Source: Breviolum minutum Mf 1.05b.01
Taxonomy: Eukaryota > Sar > Dinophyceae > Suessiales > Symbiodiniaceae
Reading direction: 5' to 3'
NCBI GenBank assembly: GCA_000507305.1
Contig: DF239083.1
Location: forward strand, 336,618-400,617
Length of the DNA: 64,000 nucleotides
Shown: piece after piece, positions 33,100-42,470 of the stretch
Position numbering within the stretch: position 1 is the first letter of the stretch
Layout of the letters: each line of letters begins with the position of its first letter
Position numbers and translations under genes: made by a program
Notes under the pieces: model-generated
Told to the model about the DNA's origin: nothing
The model's input: the letters and a program-made list of their open reading frames with translations, nothing else
Databases searched by the model: none

Positions 33100-33476
33100 A
33101 CTCACAATGGCTTGTGTATGCTTTGGTTCTCAAATGTCACATTCTATGAATGCAATCATGGAAAATCAATCACATTTGATCAAAGATTTGAAGTGTGAAC
33201 AGTTTACAAAGTTTTACAAACTTGTGGAAAGTTGTGGATTGTTGGCACAAGTGTCCAAGGCTGGATTTGCAACCGTGGATTCTACTCAACAAACCTCTCC
33301 CCCAAGTCTGGCAAATGCAGAAAAACCCAACTAAGTCAAATTCTGACCAAACCTCAATGAAACCTCAACAAACCTCTTCACCTGGTCTGGCCCGGAGTTC
33401 TGCTGCAAAGTTGGCTAGAGGCAAAGGTACCTCAACCATAACCTACTCAAACAACTTAGGTAATTACATTTGGTGA
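33100..33476 (+). repeat. dispersed element R1, forward copy
   Basis: Counterpart of 23265-23640 in opposite orientation. Its right end, TTACATTTGGTGA, abuts the Gag pseudogene within a few bases, so it appears to have inserted into or truncated that gene. Confidence 0.8.
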
Positions 33477-33478
33477 TG

Positions 33479-34189
33479 TTCGATTCAGCATACTGCCAAA
33501 ACAAATGTTCGTCTGCCTCAAAAGCAGTCAACCCTTGAAGCTCTTCTGATGGCAGAGCTTCAGCACCAGCATCTGACTCTGTTGCGGAATCAGTGTCTGA
33601 TGCTCCTTCAGCATCGTGATCTTGATAGTACGCCCAGTCAGTTGGGTGTGCTGCTGACGAACGCATGTTTTGGGATGATGATGCGGCATGTCGGCTTCCA
33701 TCCTTCTGGTGCACTTGGATATCCTACAAACAACCATGACGGGGCTTGTGCGATGTTGATGAGGCTCCTGCAGGCTTCTGGCAATGTTGGCTGGGCGATG
33801 CTCAGTTGTTTGACCCATTCTTCGCAGGTTATGGGTCAATTGCGCAAACTCGGCTTCATTGTTGGGCAAAGGAAGGCGAAATGTTAAAACTGCTCAGCCG
33901 AGACTGCAATGGCTCTCAACAGTACTACCGAAGCTGATTCAGTGCTGATGTTTGCACCTCAACCTTTAGTCCTTGCTTTTGCACGGATGGTCTCAAATCT
34001 TGTGATCAATACGTCTACTGCCTCATTTCCTCTGTGTAGGAACTGAAGCAAGTCCTGTGCTGCACAAAGTCTAATCTCATCATCTAATGGTGAAAATCTG
34101 GCTGATAGTGCAGGGATGAGATTAAAGGACACTGGGTCTAGCTGCTGGCCATTTACTAATTTTTGCTGGGAGATTTCTTCAGGTGTCAT
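33479..34189 (-). pseudogene. Ty1/copia-like Gag remnant
   Basis: Minus-strand fragments in changing frames, in order: LDPVSFNLIPALSARFSPLD and FLHRGNEAVDVLITRFETIR (34189-33965), then NNEAEFAQLTHNLRRMGQTT and EHRPANIARSLQEPHQHR (33869-33760), then ASDTDSATESDAGAEALPSE and LTAFEADEHLFWQYAE (33700-33490). The succession of a helical N-terminal domain (LITRFE..R..A), the Asn-Glu-Ala/Arg-rich middle and the acidic segment before DEHLFWQYAE matches Gag of dinoflagellate copia elements as I know them. The zinc knuckle expected next is missing because element R1 begins there. Stops and frame changes make it non-functional. Confidence 0.65.
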
Positions 34190-34234
34190 GGTCCTAGCTA
34201 ACTCTCTTGCTGCTCCCCCTACTTAAAGGATCCG

Positions 34235-34440
34235 GTTTTTTACAACTAGTTATGTTAGTTATGTTAATTGAAACCTAGTTAGTAACTATGTGTTAACTAT
34301 GTGTTAACTATGTGTTAACTATGTGTTAACTATGTGTTAACTATGTGTTCAAGAGTTATAAATGTTATGTAAGTTATCAGTATTATGGAAGTTTTATGTA
34401 CTATTTGGCTAACTAACATAACTAACATAACTAGTTATAT
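34235..34440. repeat. MITE-like unit with inverted ends and internal 11-base tandem
   Basis: The left end AACTAGTTATGTTAGTTATG is inverted at the right end (34407-34440, AACTAACATAACTAACATAA and on). The interior contains about six tandem copies of TATGTGTTAAC (34285-34345). No coding capacity. Confidence 0.8.
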
Positions 34441-34698
34441 TTTTTTGGATAATTTTGCCTTGTTTAGAAAATACAAAACTATAGTCAAATTTTGAAAAAT
34501 AAAAATCAAACTGGAGGGTCCTTACATTTGTTTCTGCATGGAACATTTTGCAGCTTGCTTCCATATTTTTTTGCAAATCCAATTGTTTTTTATTTGATTT
34601 TTGTTTTCAGCTGCTTGCAGCTTTGCACCAAAAGGCATTTGATTACCAAGCTGCCAAGCACCCAGCTTCAGGCCCAAAGTCAAAACAAAACAAAAGCC

Positions 34699-34965
34699 AT
34701 GGCATCCAAGTTCCTAGTCCAAGTGGATGGTGATGTGGTGGAGCTAGACCCCACAGAGGATTCCCAAGTGGTCTTGAGTGTGAACCACCAACCCACTGAC
34801 TATGCCATCCGCATGAAGGTTTACCCCAAGCCAGAATGTTTGGAAGATACCAGAGATCTTGGCAGCCAAGAAATTCAAGACCAAGAAGTTGCCAGCAATG
34901 TTGCCCACTGCAACTCAGCACTTGCAGCAACCAGAAAGAGGAAGCCTTCTCCTGAAGCCAATTAG
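34699..34965 (+). CDS. small ORF, VQVDGDVVELDPTEDSQV protein
   Basis: I chose the ATG at 34699 because the upstream part of the open frame is T-rich and intron-like. It gives 88 residues: a beta-rich start (KFLVQVDGDVVELDPTEDSQ), a middle with YPKPECLEDT, and a basic tail TRKRKPSPEAN. It belongs to a row of plus-strand short coding pieces from 34.7 to 38.2 kb, which could be exons of one gene or small related genes. No family recognised. Confidence 0.4.
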   Translation: MASKFLVQVDGDVVELDPTEDSQVVLSVNHQPTDYAIRMKVYPKPECLEDTRDLGSQEIQDQEVASNVAHCNSALAATRKRKPSPEAN

Positions 34966-35987
34966 TTGTTTTGCAAGCAAGCCAATTCGTTTTTTGTATG
35001 GTTGAATTCCACCCATGCAATGTTGTATTTGCTTTTGGCATATTCAATCACAACCAAATGCAAGGAAAAGGGTGCGTTTTGATGTGCAGAAAATCTTCCA
35101 GGCTATATATGGCTTTCATGAAACCAAGACATTCGAACCAGCATCATCTGCTTTGAAGCCAGCACCATGTGCTTTCAAATCATTTCCAACATTCATTGAT
35201 ATAAAAGATTGACATTATATATGGTTCAATCCCCACTGTTGGCACCATGCCTGTATACCTGCCACCACAAGAAATAACAGACTACTTCTTCACCAGAAGA
35301 AGGGGCAGGCCATGGTTTGTGTTGGTTTTTGAGCCGTCCAACTGGCAACACTGGTGCCTGGTGTGCATCCAGATTTCCATTCTTGTATTTGTAGCTTCCA
35401 CCCATGCATGGTCCATTGATCTTTATCTTTCAACATCAGCTTCCATGCCTCCAATCTCCACCCCAGCTTCTCTAATAATCCACACTAAGGACACCATGCT
35501 GGGATGAAAACCATGGAGTTGTCTCCAGGACATGGTGGGATACCACAGATGATGGGGTGGTGCACAGGTATTTGGAAACCCACACTGGTGGCCAAGAAGA
35601 GATTCCAAGCTGCATGCAATGCCAAGGTACCAATGAAATCCATTTCCCCCATTACACCAACATGTTTTTTCTTACTTGAACAAGGATCACCAATTAGGAG
35701 CTCTCCAACCTGATTTGGGCCAGCAACACACCCAACAAGGATGATTTGGTGCGCAAGTGGTTCACCAACACAGCTAGGCCCTGAGTCCACCAGCAGACAC
35801 ACCATGCTTAGCCCACTGGGCTTTGAATTTGTTCTAGCCCCACTGGCTTTGAATTGCTTTTCCATGTTGAGCCCTATATGGTTTTGAAGTTGTTATCTCT
35901 CTGCAGCCCCATGGGCTTTGAATTTGTTGAACTTGACAAGCTTGGAACCAATCATAAATTACTTTCAGAACACTGGCCCAAGCAACC

Positions 35988-36170
35988 ATGGCTCCAAGGG
36001 CCAAAACCCGACCACAGGCCAAAATGCCACCTTTCCCCACGCTTGTGGAGCCTGAAGAAGAACCCATGGTGGACCTCATGGTGGATTACAGCTATGTCGA
36101 CCAGAGGGGCACACCATACTTTTGCTGCCACTTTGAGAGTGGTTGGGTGGAATGGTTTCTTGCCAGCTAA
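35988..36170 (+). CDS. small ORF or exon, VDYSYVDQRGTPYFCCHFES protein
   Basis: A frame of about 60 codons from an ATG at 35988 with a basic start (PRAKTRPQAKMPPF), an acidic middle and an aromatic C-terminal part. The repeated D-Y/aromatic pattern resembles the next piece at 36249-36396 (TQWTWDPNILYTGWIQEDGA). The stop at 36168-36170 may be bypassed by splicing to that piece. No family recognised. Confidence 0.4.
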   Translation: MAPRAKTRPQAKMPPFPTLVEPEEEPMVDLMVDYSYVDQRGTPYFCCHFESGWVEWFLAS

Positions 36171-36248
36171 TAAGAATTGTTTCCACAGGATGACATGTCT
36201 TCATAAGGTTTATTCAATGTGTTAATAATTTTGTCTTATCTTTTCCAG

Positions 36249-36396
36249 GATAGAGATGACCCAGTGGACCTGGGATCCCAATATCCTCTACACTGGCTGG
36301 ATCCAAGAAGATGGTGCCACCTACAGGATGTTGGAAAACATCCAACGTGGCCAAGACAGGTGTCTGGGTGGCATTGAGCTTATGCAGTCATGTTAA
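36249..36396 (+). CDS. exon candidate following 35988-36170
   Basis: Preceded by TTTTCCAG, a good acceptor. The frame gives RIEMTQWTWDPNILYTGWIQ, EDGATYRMLENIQRGQDRCL and a stop. The WD/W-Y-W pattern looks like beta-strands of a small domain. It is probably spliced to the preceding piece. Confidence 0.4.
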
Positions 36397-37022
36397 GTAA
36401 AAGGCCAAGTATCAAGCCCATGAGGGTACCAATTGCATTTCTTCTTTGCCAGGATCACCTTGGCAACTTTGTCTTCCAGGATAAAGGATGGTCCAAGTCA
36501 TGGCAAACTAGCCTTTGTGAACAAATGGTTCCAAAAGAGAAGGGTGTGAGAAAAGTGTGCAGTCAGATGTGCAGCCTTATGGGCTTTGAATTTGTTGCAA
36601 TCTTCTAGCCCCAGTGGCTTTAAATTGTTTGTTCATGTTGAGCCCCATTTTCTCTTTGAAGTTGTTTTCTGTGTGCAGCCACATTGGCTTTAAATTTGTG
36701 TTTAATGTTTTCCATTCAAAGCTCCATAGTTCCAGAATTTGTATCTAATCTTCCAGCCCCAGTGGCTTTCAATGTTTTCTCCATTATAGTTGTTTTCCAT
36801 TTGCAGCCCCATGGGCTTTGAATGCTTTGTTTCCCAATTGTAATTCAGGTAAAAAAGCTTCATGAGCTTTCAAGTTGTGATTTCAAGAAGCCAGCTCCAT
36901 GAGCTTTGTTTTTTGCACACTTCCAGCCCCAGTGGCTTTGAAAGATTTTTGCATAATCAGCCATTTTAGCTTTCCAAGCTTTGCACCCAGCTCGAACAGC
37001 TTTTGACCATTGTTGTGCTGCC

Positions 37023-37305
37023 ATGCCAAGCTCCATGAAGGTGATGAAGACCATGAAGGCCCAGGCCATGAAGGTTTCCAAGACCAGCAAGCCATTGGAC
37101 AAGGCCATCAAGGGGACCAAGGCCATGAAGAAGGAAGCCAAGGCCATGAAAGGCTCCAAGCCCATGAAGAAGCCAGCCCATACCATGCAGCCCAAGTGGC
37201 TGCTCCACAACCTGGCCCAGAAGTGCGCCAGCAAGGATTGCCCATCTGTGTGGCCTTCCATGGTCTACCAGTTATCACGAGGTGGGAGTCCATCTGCGCA
37301 ATTAA
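37023..37305 (+). pseudogene. MKAMK-repeat protein, copy 1, frameshifted
   Basis: The ATG at 37023 opens PSSMKVMKTMKAQAMKVSKT and continues with repeated AMK/SK units to about residue 50, then a Cys-containing domain QPKWLLHNLAQKCASKDCPS. Comparison with copy 2 at 37787 shows that the remaining CGLPWSTSYHEVGVHLRN and its stop (37303-37305) follow in another frame. A stretch equivalent to WIWVARSFSMEKCAM is missing. Lys/Met repeats of this kind are common in dinoflagellate proteins. They are thought to bind nucleic acid, but this is unproven. It may be a pseudogene or may need an undetected intron. Confidence 0.5.
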
Positions 37306-37786
37306 CCATTGCCAGAAGTGTGGCATCTTGCAGGTTTGCTGTTGGAAAAAGATTTGGGCTGTTTTTTTGGGTGGAGTTCTTGAAGCAATGTTTTTGATCA
37401 CTGTTTGAAATTTGTTTTCCATGTGTACCAAGATGTGATATTAATTTGTTTTCCACTCAAAGCACCATAGTTTAAGAATTTGTATTTAATCTTCCAGCCC
37501 CAGTGGCTTTAAATGGTTTTTCCATGTTTAGCCCCATGGCTATGAAGTTGTTTTCCTTTTTCAGCCCAGTGGCTTTGAATGTTTCAGCACATGCAGCTCC
37601 ACATGATTTGAATGTTTTTCACATGTAGCCTCATGGGCTTTGAATGTTTGCCAAACTCAGCCCCAGTGGCTTTGAATTTTTTTCCATGTTTCCATGACCA
37701 TTTATTGTTTTACAACTGCCTCAGCATTTGCAGCTTCCAAAGCTTTGAATCCAAGCTCCATCGGCTATTCCAGCACCTTGACTGCC

Positions 37787-38163
37787 ATGCCTGCTGCCAA
37801 GTCTGCCATGAAGCCTGCCAAGTCCGCCATGAAGCCCACCAAGGTTGCCATGAAGGCCATGAAGGTGAGCAATGGCATGAAGAAGGCCACCACTGACCAG
37901 AAGAAGCACCATGGCAAGACCACCATGAAGAAGATCCATGACAAGAAGGCCATGGGTGCCATGAAGAAGGGGTCAAGGGCACCAAACCTGCCCCCACCAT
38001 GAAGCCCAAATATGTGGGCTACCATATGGCCATCAAGTGTGCCAAGGCCAAGTGTCCATCATGGATCTGGGTGGCACGCAGCTTTTCCATGGAGAAGTGT
38101 GCCATGTGTGGAACACCATGGCACACCAGCTATCACCAGCTGGGTGTACACCTGCGCCAGTGA
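37787..38163 (+). CDS. MKAMK-repeat Cys protein, copy 2 (one apparent frameshift)
   Basis: The ATG at 37787 gives PAAKSAMKPAKSAMKPTKVA and MKAMKVSNGMKKATTDQKKH, a Lys/Ala/Met-rich tail-like domain of about 65 residues. After a one-base frame change near 37970 the sequence continues as PTMKPKYVGYHMAIKCAKAK, CPSWIWVARSFSMEKCAMCG and TPWHTSYHQLGVHLRQ to a stop at 38161. The Cys pattern C-x4-C ... C-x2-C could bind one zinc. The frame change may be a sequencing error, since the rest of the sequence is intact. It shares architecture with copy 1 about 750 bases upstream. Confidence 0.5.
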
Positions 38164-38398
38164 AAGCCATCCATAAGGCCTATTCATGGCAAGTGGTTGT
38201 TTGTTCCTTGGTAAGTGGTTGTTTGTATTTTCTTCTGAATTTCATGTTGTAAAGCAAGTCTTTCACCAAAGTACTGCTGTAAAAAACAATGAATGATTTT
38301 AGTACTTACCCTAAATGCTATGTTTTCTAAATCAGTTCTTTCATGGAAGGACTGATGGAACTAAATTCATTCATGAAGGACCTGATGCAAAACAAAAT

Positions 38399-38640
38399 CT
38401 GTATTTTTTCATGTCAGGAAACTGCTGCAAAAGAAGATTAATTGTTTTAGTTCAGGGATTGCTGCAAAGCAATTCATTAATGAAGGAAGTGCTGCAAAGC
38501 ACTCCACCCATGAAGGAACTGCTGCAAAGCACTTCACTCATGAAGGAACTGCTGCAAAGCAATTCACTCATGAAGGAAGTGCTGCAAAGCAATTCATTCA
38601 TGAAGGAATTGCTGCAAAGCAGTTCTGCCATGCAAACATT
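38399..38640. repeat. array of TGCTGCAAAGCA mini-hairpins with 33-base linkers
   Basis: Six copies of TGCTGCAAAGCA at about 33-34-base spacing. The linkers carry CTCATGAAGG. Flanks pair: ATTGCT..AGCAAT (38458-38473) and AGTGCT..AGCACT (38488-38503). Confidence 0.9.
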
Positions 38641-38732
38641 GCTAATATCAAAGCTGAACTTGGTCAACCAACCACCTACTACCCTTAAACTTTCAAGATA
38701 TCCCTGCCAAATGTCATAGTAATTATTCTACT

Positions 38733-39500
38733 GTGGTGACTATAAGGGGGTGGGGTGAGGACGGACAACTAATGCACAATTTCAATAAAAGTAACTTTGT
38801 CAGAACAACATCCACTTTTTGCAAAATTTGGATCTCAGTTCATGATGTCTTGACAGGATCATGCAGGAAAGGTCAGGCACACTCAGACTTCTTCCTCAAG
38901 AACACAGACTTCCACCTGTCGGGGGGCACAGCAGTGCTGCAAAGCACTGCAATGACGCTACAAAAGCATAAGAACTGCAAAGTTCCTGCAGCAATGCAGC
39001 CTGCAGCAATGCAGGGTTTGCTGAAAAGCATTTGGGTGCTGCAAAGCACCCCTCGTCGCATAGGGCGACAGGCAAGGAGTTTCACCTGGTCCCCCATGAC
39101 CAGTTTTTTTCTTAGTGTGCTGCAAAGCACTAAGTGCTGGCCCCAATGTCAGCCCCTCCCAAGTAGATTCAAAAATCAAACAGTGAAAGGTTGGAAGTTC
39201 CATCCAGTATGCGTGGGATGTTGGGTGCGCTTCTCATTTGTAGCCAGTGTCCATCGGCCCATTTGGGTGGGGGCGGCCTTAAGTGGACCCCTCCGGCACT
39301 GTCTCAATGGGTCGCTAAATCTTGACTCCCCAGGATACGGTGGTATGAACCAATCAAGTAACTGTTTGGTTGGAGAGTTGAACAGGAGGAGTAGAAAAGG
39401 GGTTGGGTCACCCCCCTGTCAGGTTCTGGACTCATTGCCATATATTTTTTATGTGTATATATACACATGTATGTGTATAAAAACAAAGGCTGAAGTATAG
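38733..39500 (+). CDS. open frame of 255 codons, doubtful
   Basis: A long plus-strand frame in a GC-richer patch. Its first half runs through several TGCTGCAAAGCA hairpins (VLQST repeats) and its end through AT-rich simple sequence, so much of it is unlikely to be protein. The middle (RFKNQTVKGWKFHPVCVGCW) is the only part with ordinary composition. The segment ending GSPPCQVLDSLPY may be the 3' part of a retroelement. I report it because no better explanation of the patch is available. Confidence 0.2.
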   Translation: MVTIRGWGEDGQLMHNFNKSNFVRTTSTFCKIWISVHDVLTGSCRKGQAHSDFFLKNTDFHLSGGTAVLQSTAMTLQKHKNCKVPAAMQPAAMQGLLKSIWVLQSTPRRIGRQARSFTWSPMTSFFLSVLQSTKCWPQCQPLPSRFKNQTVKGWKFHPVCVGCWVRFSFVASVHRPIWVGAALSGPLRHCLNGSLNLDSPGYGGMNQSSNCLVGELNRRSRKGVGSPPCQVLDSLPYIFYVYIYTCMCIKTKAEV

Positions 39501-40797
39501 GATATTTACATACTATATATATATATATATCTAATATTTCAATATATACATGTGATTATATGTGTGTATCTACATGATTTACATCCTCAGCATGATCTAG
39601 GATTGAATATTTTACTGCATGCTGTAAATGCTGATGACACAAGATGCCATTGAATTCACAAATTATTGTTTTTTTATTGCATGTTAGTATACTACATGCA
39701 TGTTAGATGTGGCATGTCAATGTTAATAGTTATAAAGTTGTGTTGTTAAGGTGACTGTATCCTTATCTAATGCAGGAAAGATTATGAAAGATTCCATTGA
39801 ATTGGACACGTGATAGACTCATAAACTGGTATTCCAGCAAAGAAGAGTACTTTGCTGTTTGATCATTCATATACAGTACATGTTTACATGTTATAATGGT
39901 GATATCTTATTGTAGATAAAATCTATAGTAACAAAAATACATCTTCAGTCCTTGTCGAATGACTGCAGGACACCAAAGAAGGTAGAAGATGCCGTCAATG
40001 TTCCTTGGTTGCAGATTTGAAGCACTGCGTTGGCATGTTGTCTAGCCAATGCATGCAAGCAATGAAACAACAGCAACAGCACAGACACACTGCACATGCA
40101 AACATATGCCTTTTTTTCTTTCCCTTCATACTGTACGTGTTGGCTGTTACTGTACATTTGTTTGGCTACCACCATCATAGCTTTCCTTCAATCCTGAACC
40201 AGTGGGCTTACATGAGGTAGAATTGACTGAAAAAATGTAGCACAGAAATTTGGCTAGCAGGCCTCCTTTTTCTTCTTTCTTTTCTTCTCCCTTTTCTCAT
40301 CATCATCCTTGTCAGATTTTTCACTAATTCAGTCTCAATATTGTAACATTGTAACATGCTTCTGCCACTACTGCTCTCCTTCTCTTCACTGTGCTGGTGA
40401 CGCCGTTTTCGCCTTCTTTTCTCCTGCACACAATTGGGCACATTAACGCTATAAGTAGTGCCAGTCAAAAAACCACCCAGCCTTCACATCACCATCATTT
40501 TTCGCATGGTCCTCCTGAGTCTCCTCACACACAAGCAAATGTCTGTCAATTTTTTTGTTTGTTAAAAACAGCAAGATGGTCCTCAGGACGTCTGCTGGAT
40601 GATGCCTTGCTCTTTGATTTTGCACTTGCAGTCACCTGGCAAGATGTAACTGTAAGAAGCACACACACACACACAAAATTTCAAGGGCAAAAACATTTCA
40701 GGCATGCTCTGGGGTCGTCTGCAGGTGCTGCAGCAGGTGATGTAGGTGTTGCAGCTCCAGCCTCCACTAAATATCAATGATGTGCATGAAAAAGTTG
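39501..40797. other. AT-rich and simple-sequence spacer
   Basis: TA repeats at 39515-39530, a (CA)n tract at about 40660, and a Lys/Arg/Glu-coding stretch on the minus strand at 40250-40290 that may be a basic exon end. No supportable gene. Confidence 0.35.
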
Positions 40798-41904
40798 TCA
40801 AAGAACAATGCATGAAACCAAAACCCACCTCATCTGTGTCGCGTGCCTGACACAGATGTGAAGCAAGAGCAATTCATCAGCCACTGCCAACACTAAAGCA
40901 GGTTGCACCTTTGGCATCTCCATGACCTTTTCATCATCCTTGCTTCCGCCCTGAATCAGGAGGATGCAAGAAGCCCAGCAAACCCCAATCAATTTGACAT
41001 ATAACCAGCCCAGCCTCAGCATGTTCTGTATTGACTGGAGCATCAGCCTTGATAGCAAGAAGCATAATAGAGCAAATACATCAAAAAATACAAAAAAAAT
41101 AAATGCCGTTGCCTTGGCAGGAGGCTTGGTTATGGAGGTAGCCTTGGCCGGAAATGTAGGTNGGCGGTCATCCACTGCTGCTGCTCCATGTCCCTGCGAC
41201 TGTGGTGTATTCTGCTGTGGGTGTTGCTGCCTCACATTGGCTGGTTGCTGCTGTTGCCATTGTGGCTGCATCATTGCAGCTTGTGCTTGCACTGCTTGCT
41301 GGTGCATTGCAGCCACATGTGCTGGCTGTGCTTGCTGCATTGCTTGTTGTGGCATCTGTGGCATTCCTGCAGCCTGTTGTTGCTGTCGCTGCTGCATAGC
41401 TTGCTGATGCTGGTGCAGTTGTTGTTGCTGCATCATTGCAGCTTGTGCTTGTTGTGGGTTCTGCATCTGCTGCTGCATCGCTTGCTGCGTTGCTTGCTGT
41501 TGCTGCTGCTGTTGCTGCATTGCTGGGTCTTGCATCTGCTGCATCGCCGTCGCTTGCTGCATTGCTTGCTGATGCTGGTGCAGTTGTTGTTGCTGCATCA
41601 TTGCAGCTTGTGCTTGTGGGTTCTGCATCGGCTGCTGCATCCCTTGCTGCTGCATCTGCTGTTGCTGCACTGCAGTTCGCACTGCTTGGCTGACCATTTC
41701 ATTTAGGCTTTGTTGTGCCGTAGTGTTGTCCATCTGGCCGGCCGCCAAGTCTGCCGCACGCAGCTGATGGTATAGCTGAGGGACGCTTGATGTAAATCCA
41801 AGGTGGTGTAAGATAAACATCATGACCCTCATCAACTGCGTCACTTGATCCTCAGCACGGCCCGCTGAACGGGCCTGCTGGGCCGCATTGCGTTTGGGCG
41901 CCAT
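40798..41904 (-). CDS. Gln-rich protein, spliced
   Basis: The ATG at 41904 follows an AT-rich leader (a TA tract at 41915-41935). The first 60 residues form a helical domain (MAPKRNAAQQARSAGRAEDQ, VTQLMRVMMFILHHLGFTSS). Then come about 170 residues dominated by Gln, Met, Ala and His (QQQQLHQHQQAMQQ type), a low-complexity prion-like or coactivator-like tract. A single N at 41162 interrupts it. Beyond about 41110 the frame becomes hydrophobic and T-rich and is probably an intron with a GC donor (AAG-GCAACGGC) and an acceptor near CTATCAAG. The exon after it may read ADAPVNTEHAEAGL. The final segment KVQPALVLAVADELLLLHIC belongs to another exon. Function unknown. Confidence 0.5.
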   Translation of the reverse strand: MAPKRNAAQQARSAGRAEDQVTQLMRVMMFILHHLGFTSSVPQLYHQLRAADLAAGQMDNTTAQQSLNEMVSQAVRTAVQQQQMQQQGMQQPMQNPQAQAAMMQQQQLHQHQQAMQQATAMQQMQDPAMQQQQQQQQATQQAMQQQMQNPQQAQAAMMQQQQLHQHQQAMQQRQQQQAAGMPQMPQQAMQQAQPAHVAAMHQQAVQAQAAMMQPQWQQQQPANVRQQHPQQNTPQSQGHGAAAVDDRXPTFPAKATSITKPPAKATAFIFFVFFDVFALLCFLLSRLMLQSIQNMLRLGWLYVKLIGVCWASCILLIQGGSKDDEKVMEMPKVQPALVLAVADELLLLHICVRHATQMRWVLVSCIVL

Positions 41905-41937
41905 TAAAAAAAATAAATATATATATATATACAGTAT

Positions 41938-42300
41938 ATTTTTCTTTTTTTCTTCATTTTATTTCCTTTCTGTTATTATCCTTTCGTTTTTGTTTCCTTG
42001 CATTTTTGTTTTGAATTTCTGTTGGTGGATACGTTTCTTTTTCTAGTATTTTCTGTGTGGCCCTATTGGTTTGAGTCTGTTTGTTTTGGTTTAGTGACTC
42101 TGCATATGTATGACATCCTGAAGTCTGAAGTGTGTGTGTCTCTTTCTCCTCGTTTGTCTGTGTATGTATGACATCCTGAAGTGTATGTCTATTTCATCCT
42201 CTTCTTGAACTTGACATTACTTCCCAAGACATTGAGCCAAACACCACAGCAGCAAAAAAACAATCAGTTCCTATCTCCCAAAGGGAACTAAGTACACAAA
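41938..42300. other. T-rich upstream spacer of the Gln-rich gene
   Basis: A pyrimidine-rich stretch with a 50-base direct repeat (TGTATGACATCCTGAAGT at 42106 and 42164). Probably promoter or leader DNA of the minus-strand Gln-rich gene. Confidence 0.35.
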
Positions 42301-42304
42301 CTAG

Positions 42305-42470
42305 CACACTAAGTAGTACTTTGCAGTACACAAAGTGGTGCTTTGCAGCACACAAAATATAGTACTTTGCAGTACACAAAGTAGTGCTTTGCAGCACACT
42401 AAGTATAGTGCTTTGCAGCACACCATACAAACATGTACATGTGGTGCTTTGCAGCACCAAATTAAATCCA
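42305..42470. repeat. alternating GTACT/AGTAC and GTGCT/AGCAC mini-hairpins
   Basis: GTACT-TTGC-AGTAC at 42316-42329 is followed at once by GTGCT-TTGC-AGCAC at 42338-42351, and then both forms again. The loop is constant while the second stem pair switches from A-T to G-C on both sides. Confidence 0.92.

Larger units (their letters stand above)
35820..37690 (+). repeat. dispersed mini-palindromes AGCCCCATGGGCTTTGAA
   Basis: The word AGCC-CCAT-GGGC-TTTGAA and its relatives occur many times every 40-80 bases (for example near 35905, 36573, 36805, 36900, 36927, 37498, 37625 and 37660). Variants keep the pairing: AGCTC-CAT-GAGCT, AGCCA-CAT-TGGCT, AGCTT-CAT-GAGCT, AGCC-CCAGT-GGCT. The TTTGAATTTGTT tail is also shared. 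It flanks but does not interrupt the small coding pieces. Confidence 0.75.

Noticed and set aside
36860-37261. Minus-strand frames opposite the MKAMK gene (Trp/Leu/His-rich)
   Set aside because: Antisense shadow of ATGAAG repeats; the plus strand has the Cys domain conserved in two copies.
41188-41706. Plus-strand Leu/Cys-rich frames opposite the Gln-rich gene
   Set aside because: Antisense of CAG-type codons gives CTG/TGC frames. The minus-strand frame has the start codon, a non-repeat N-terminus and better composition.
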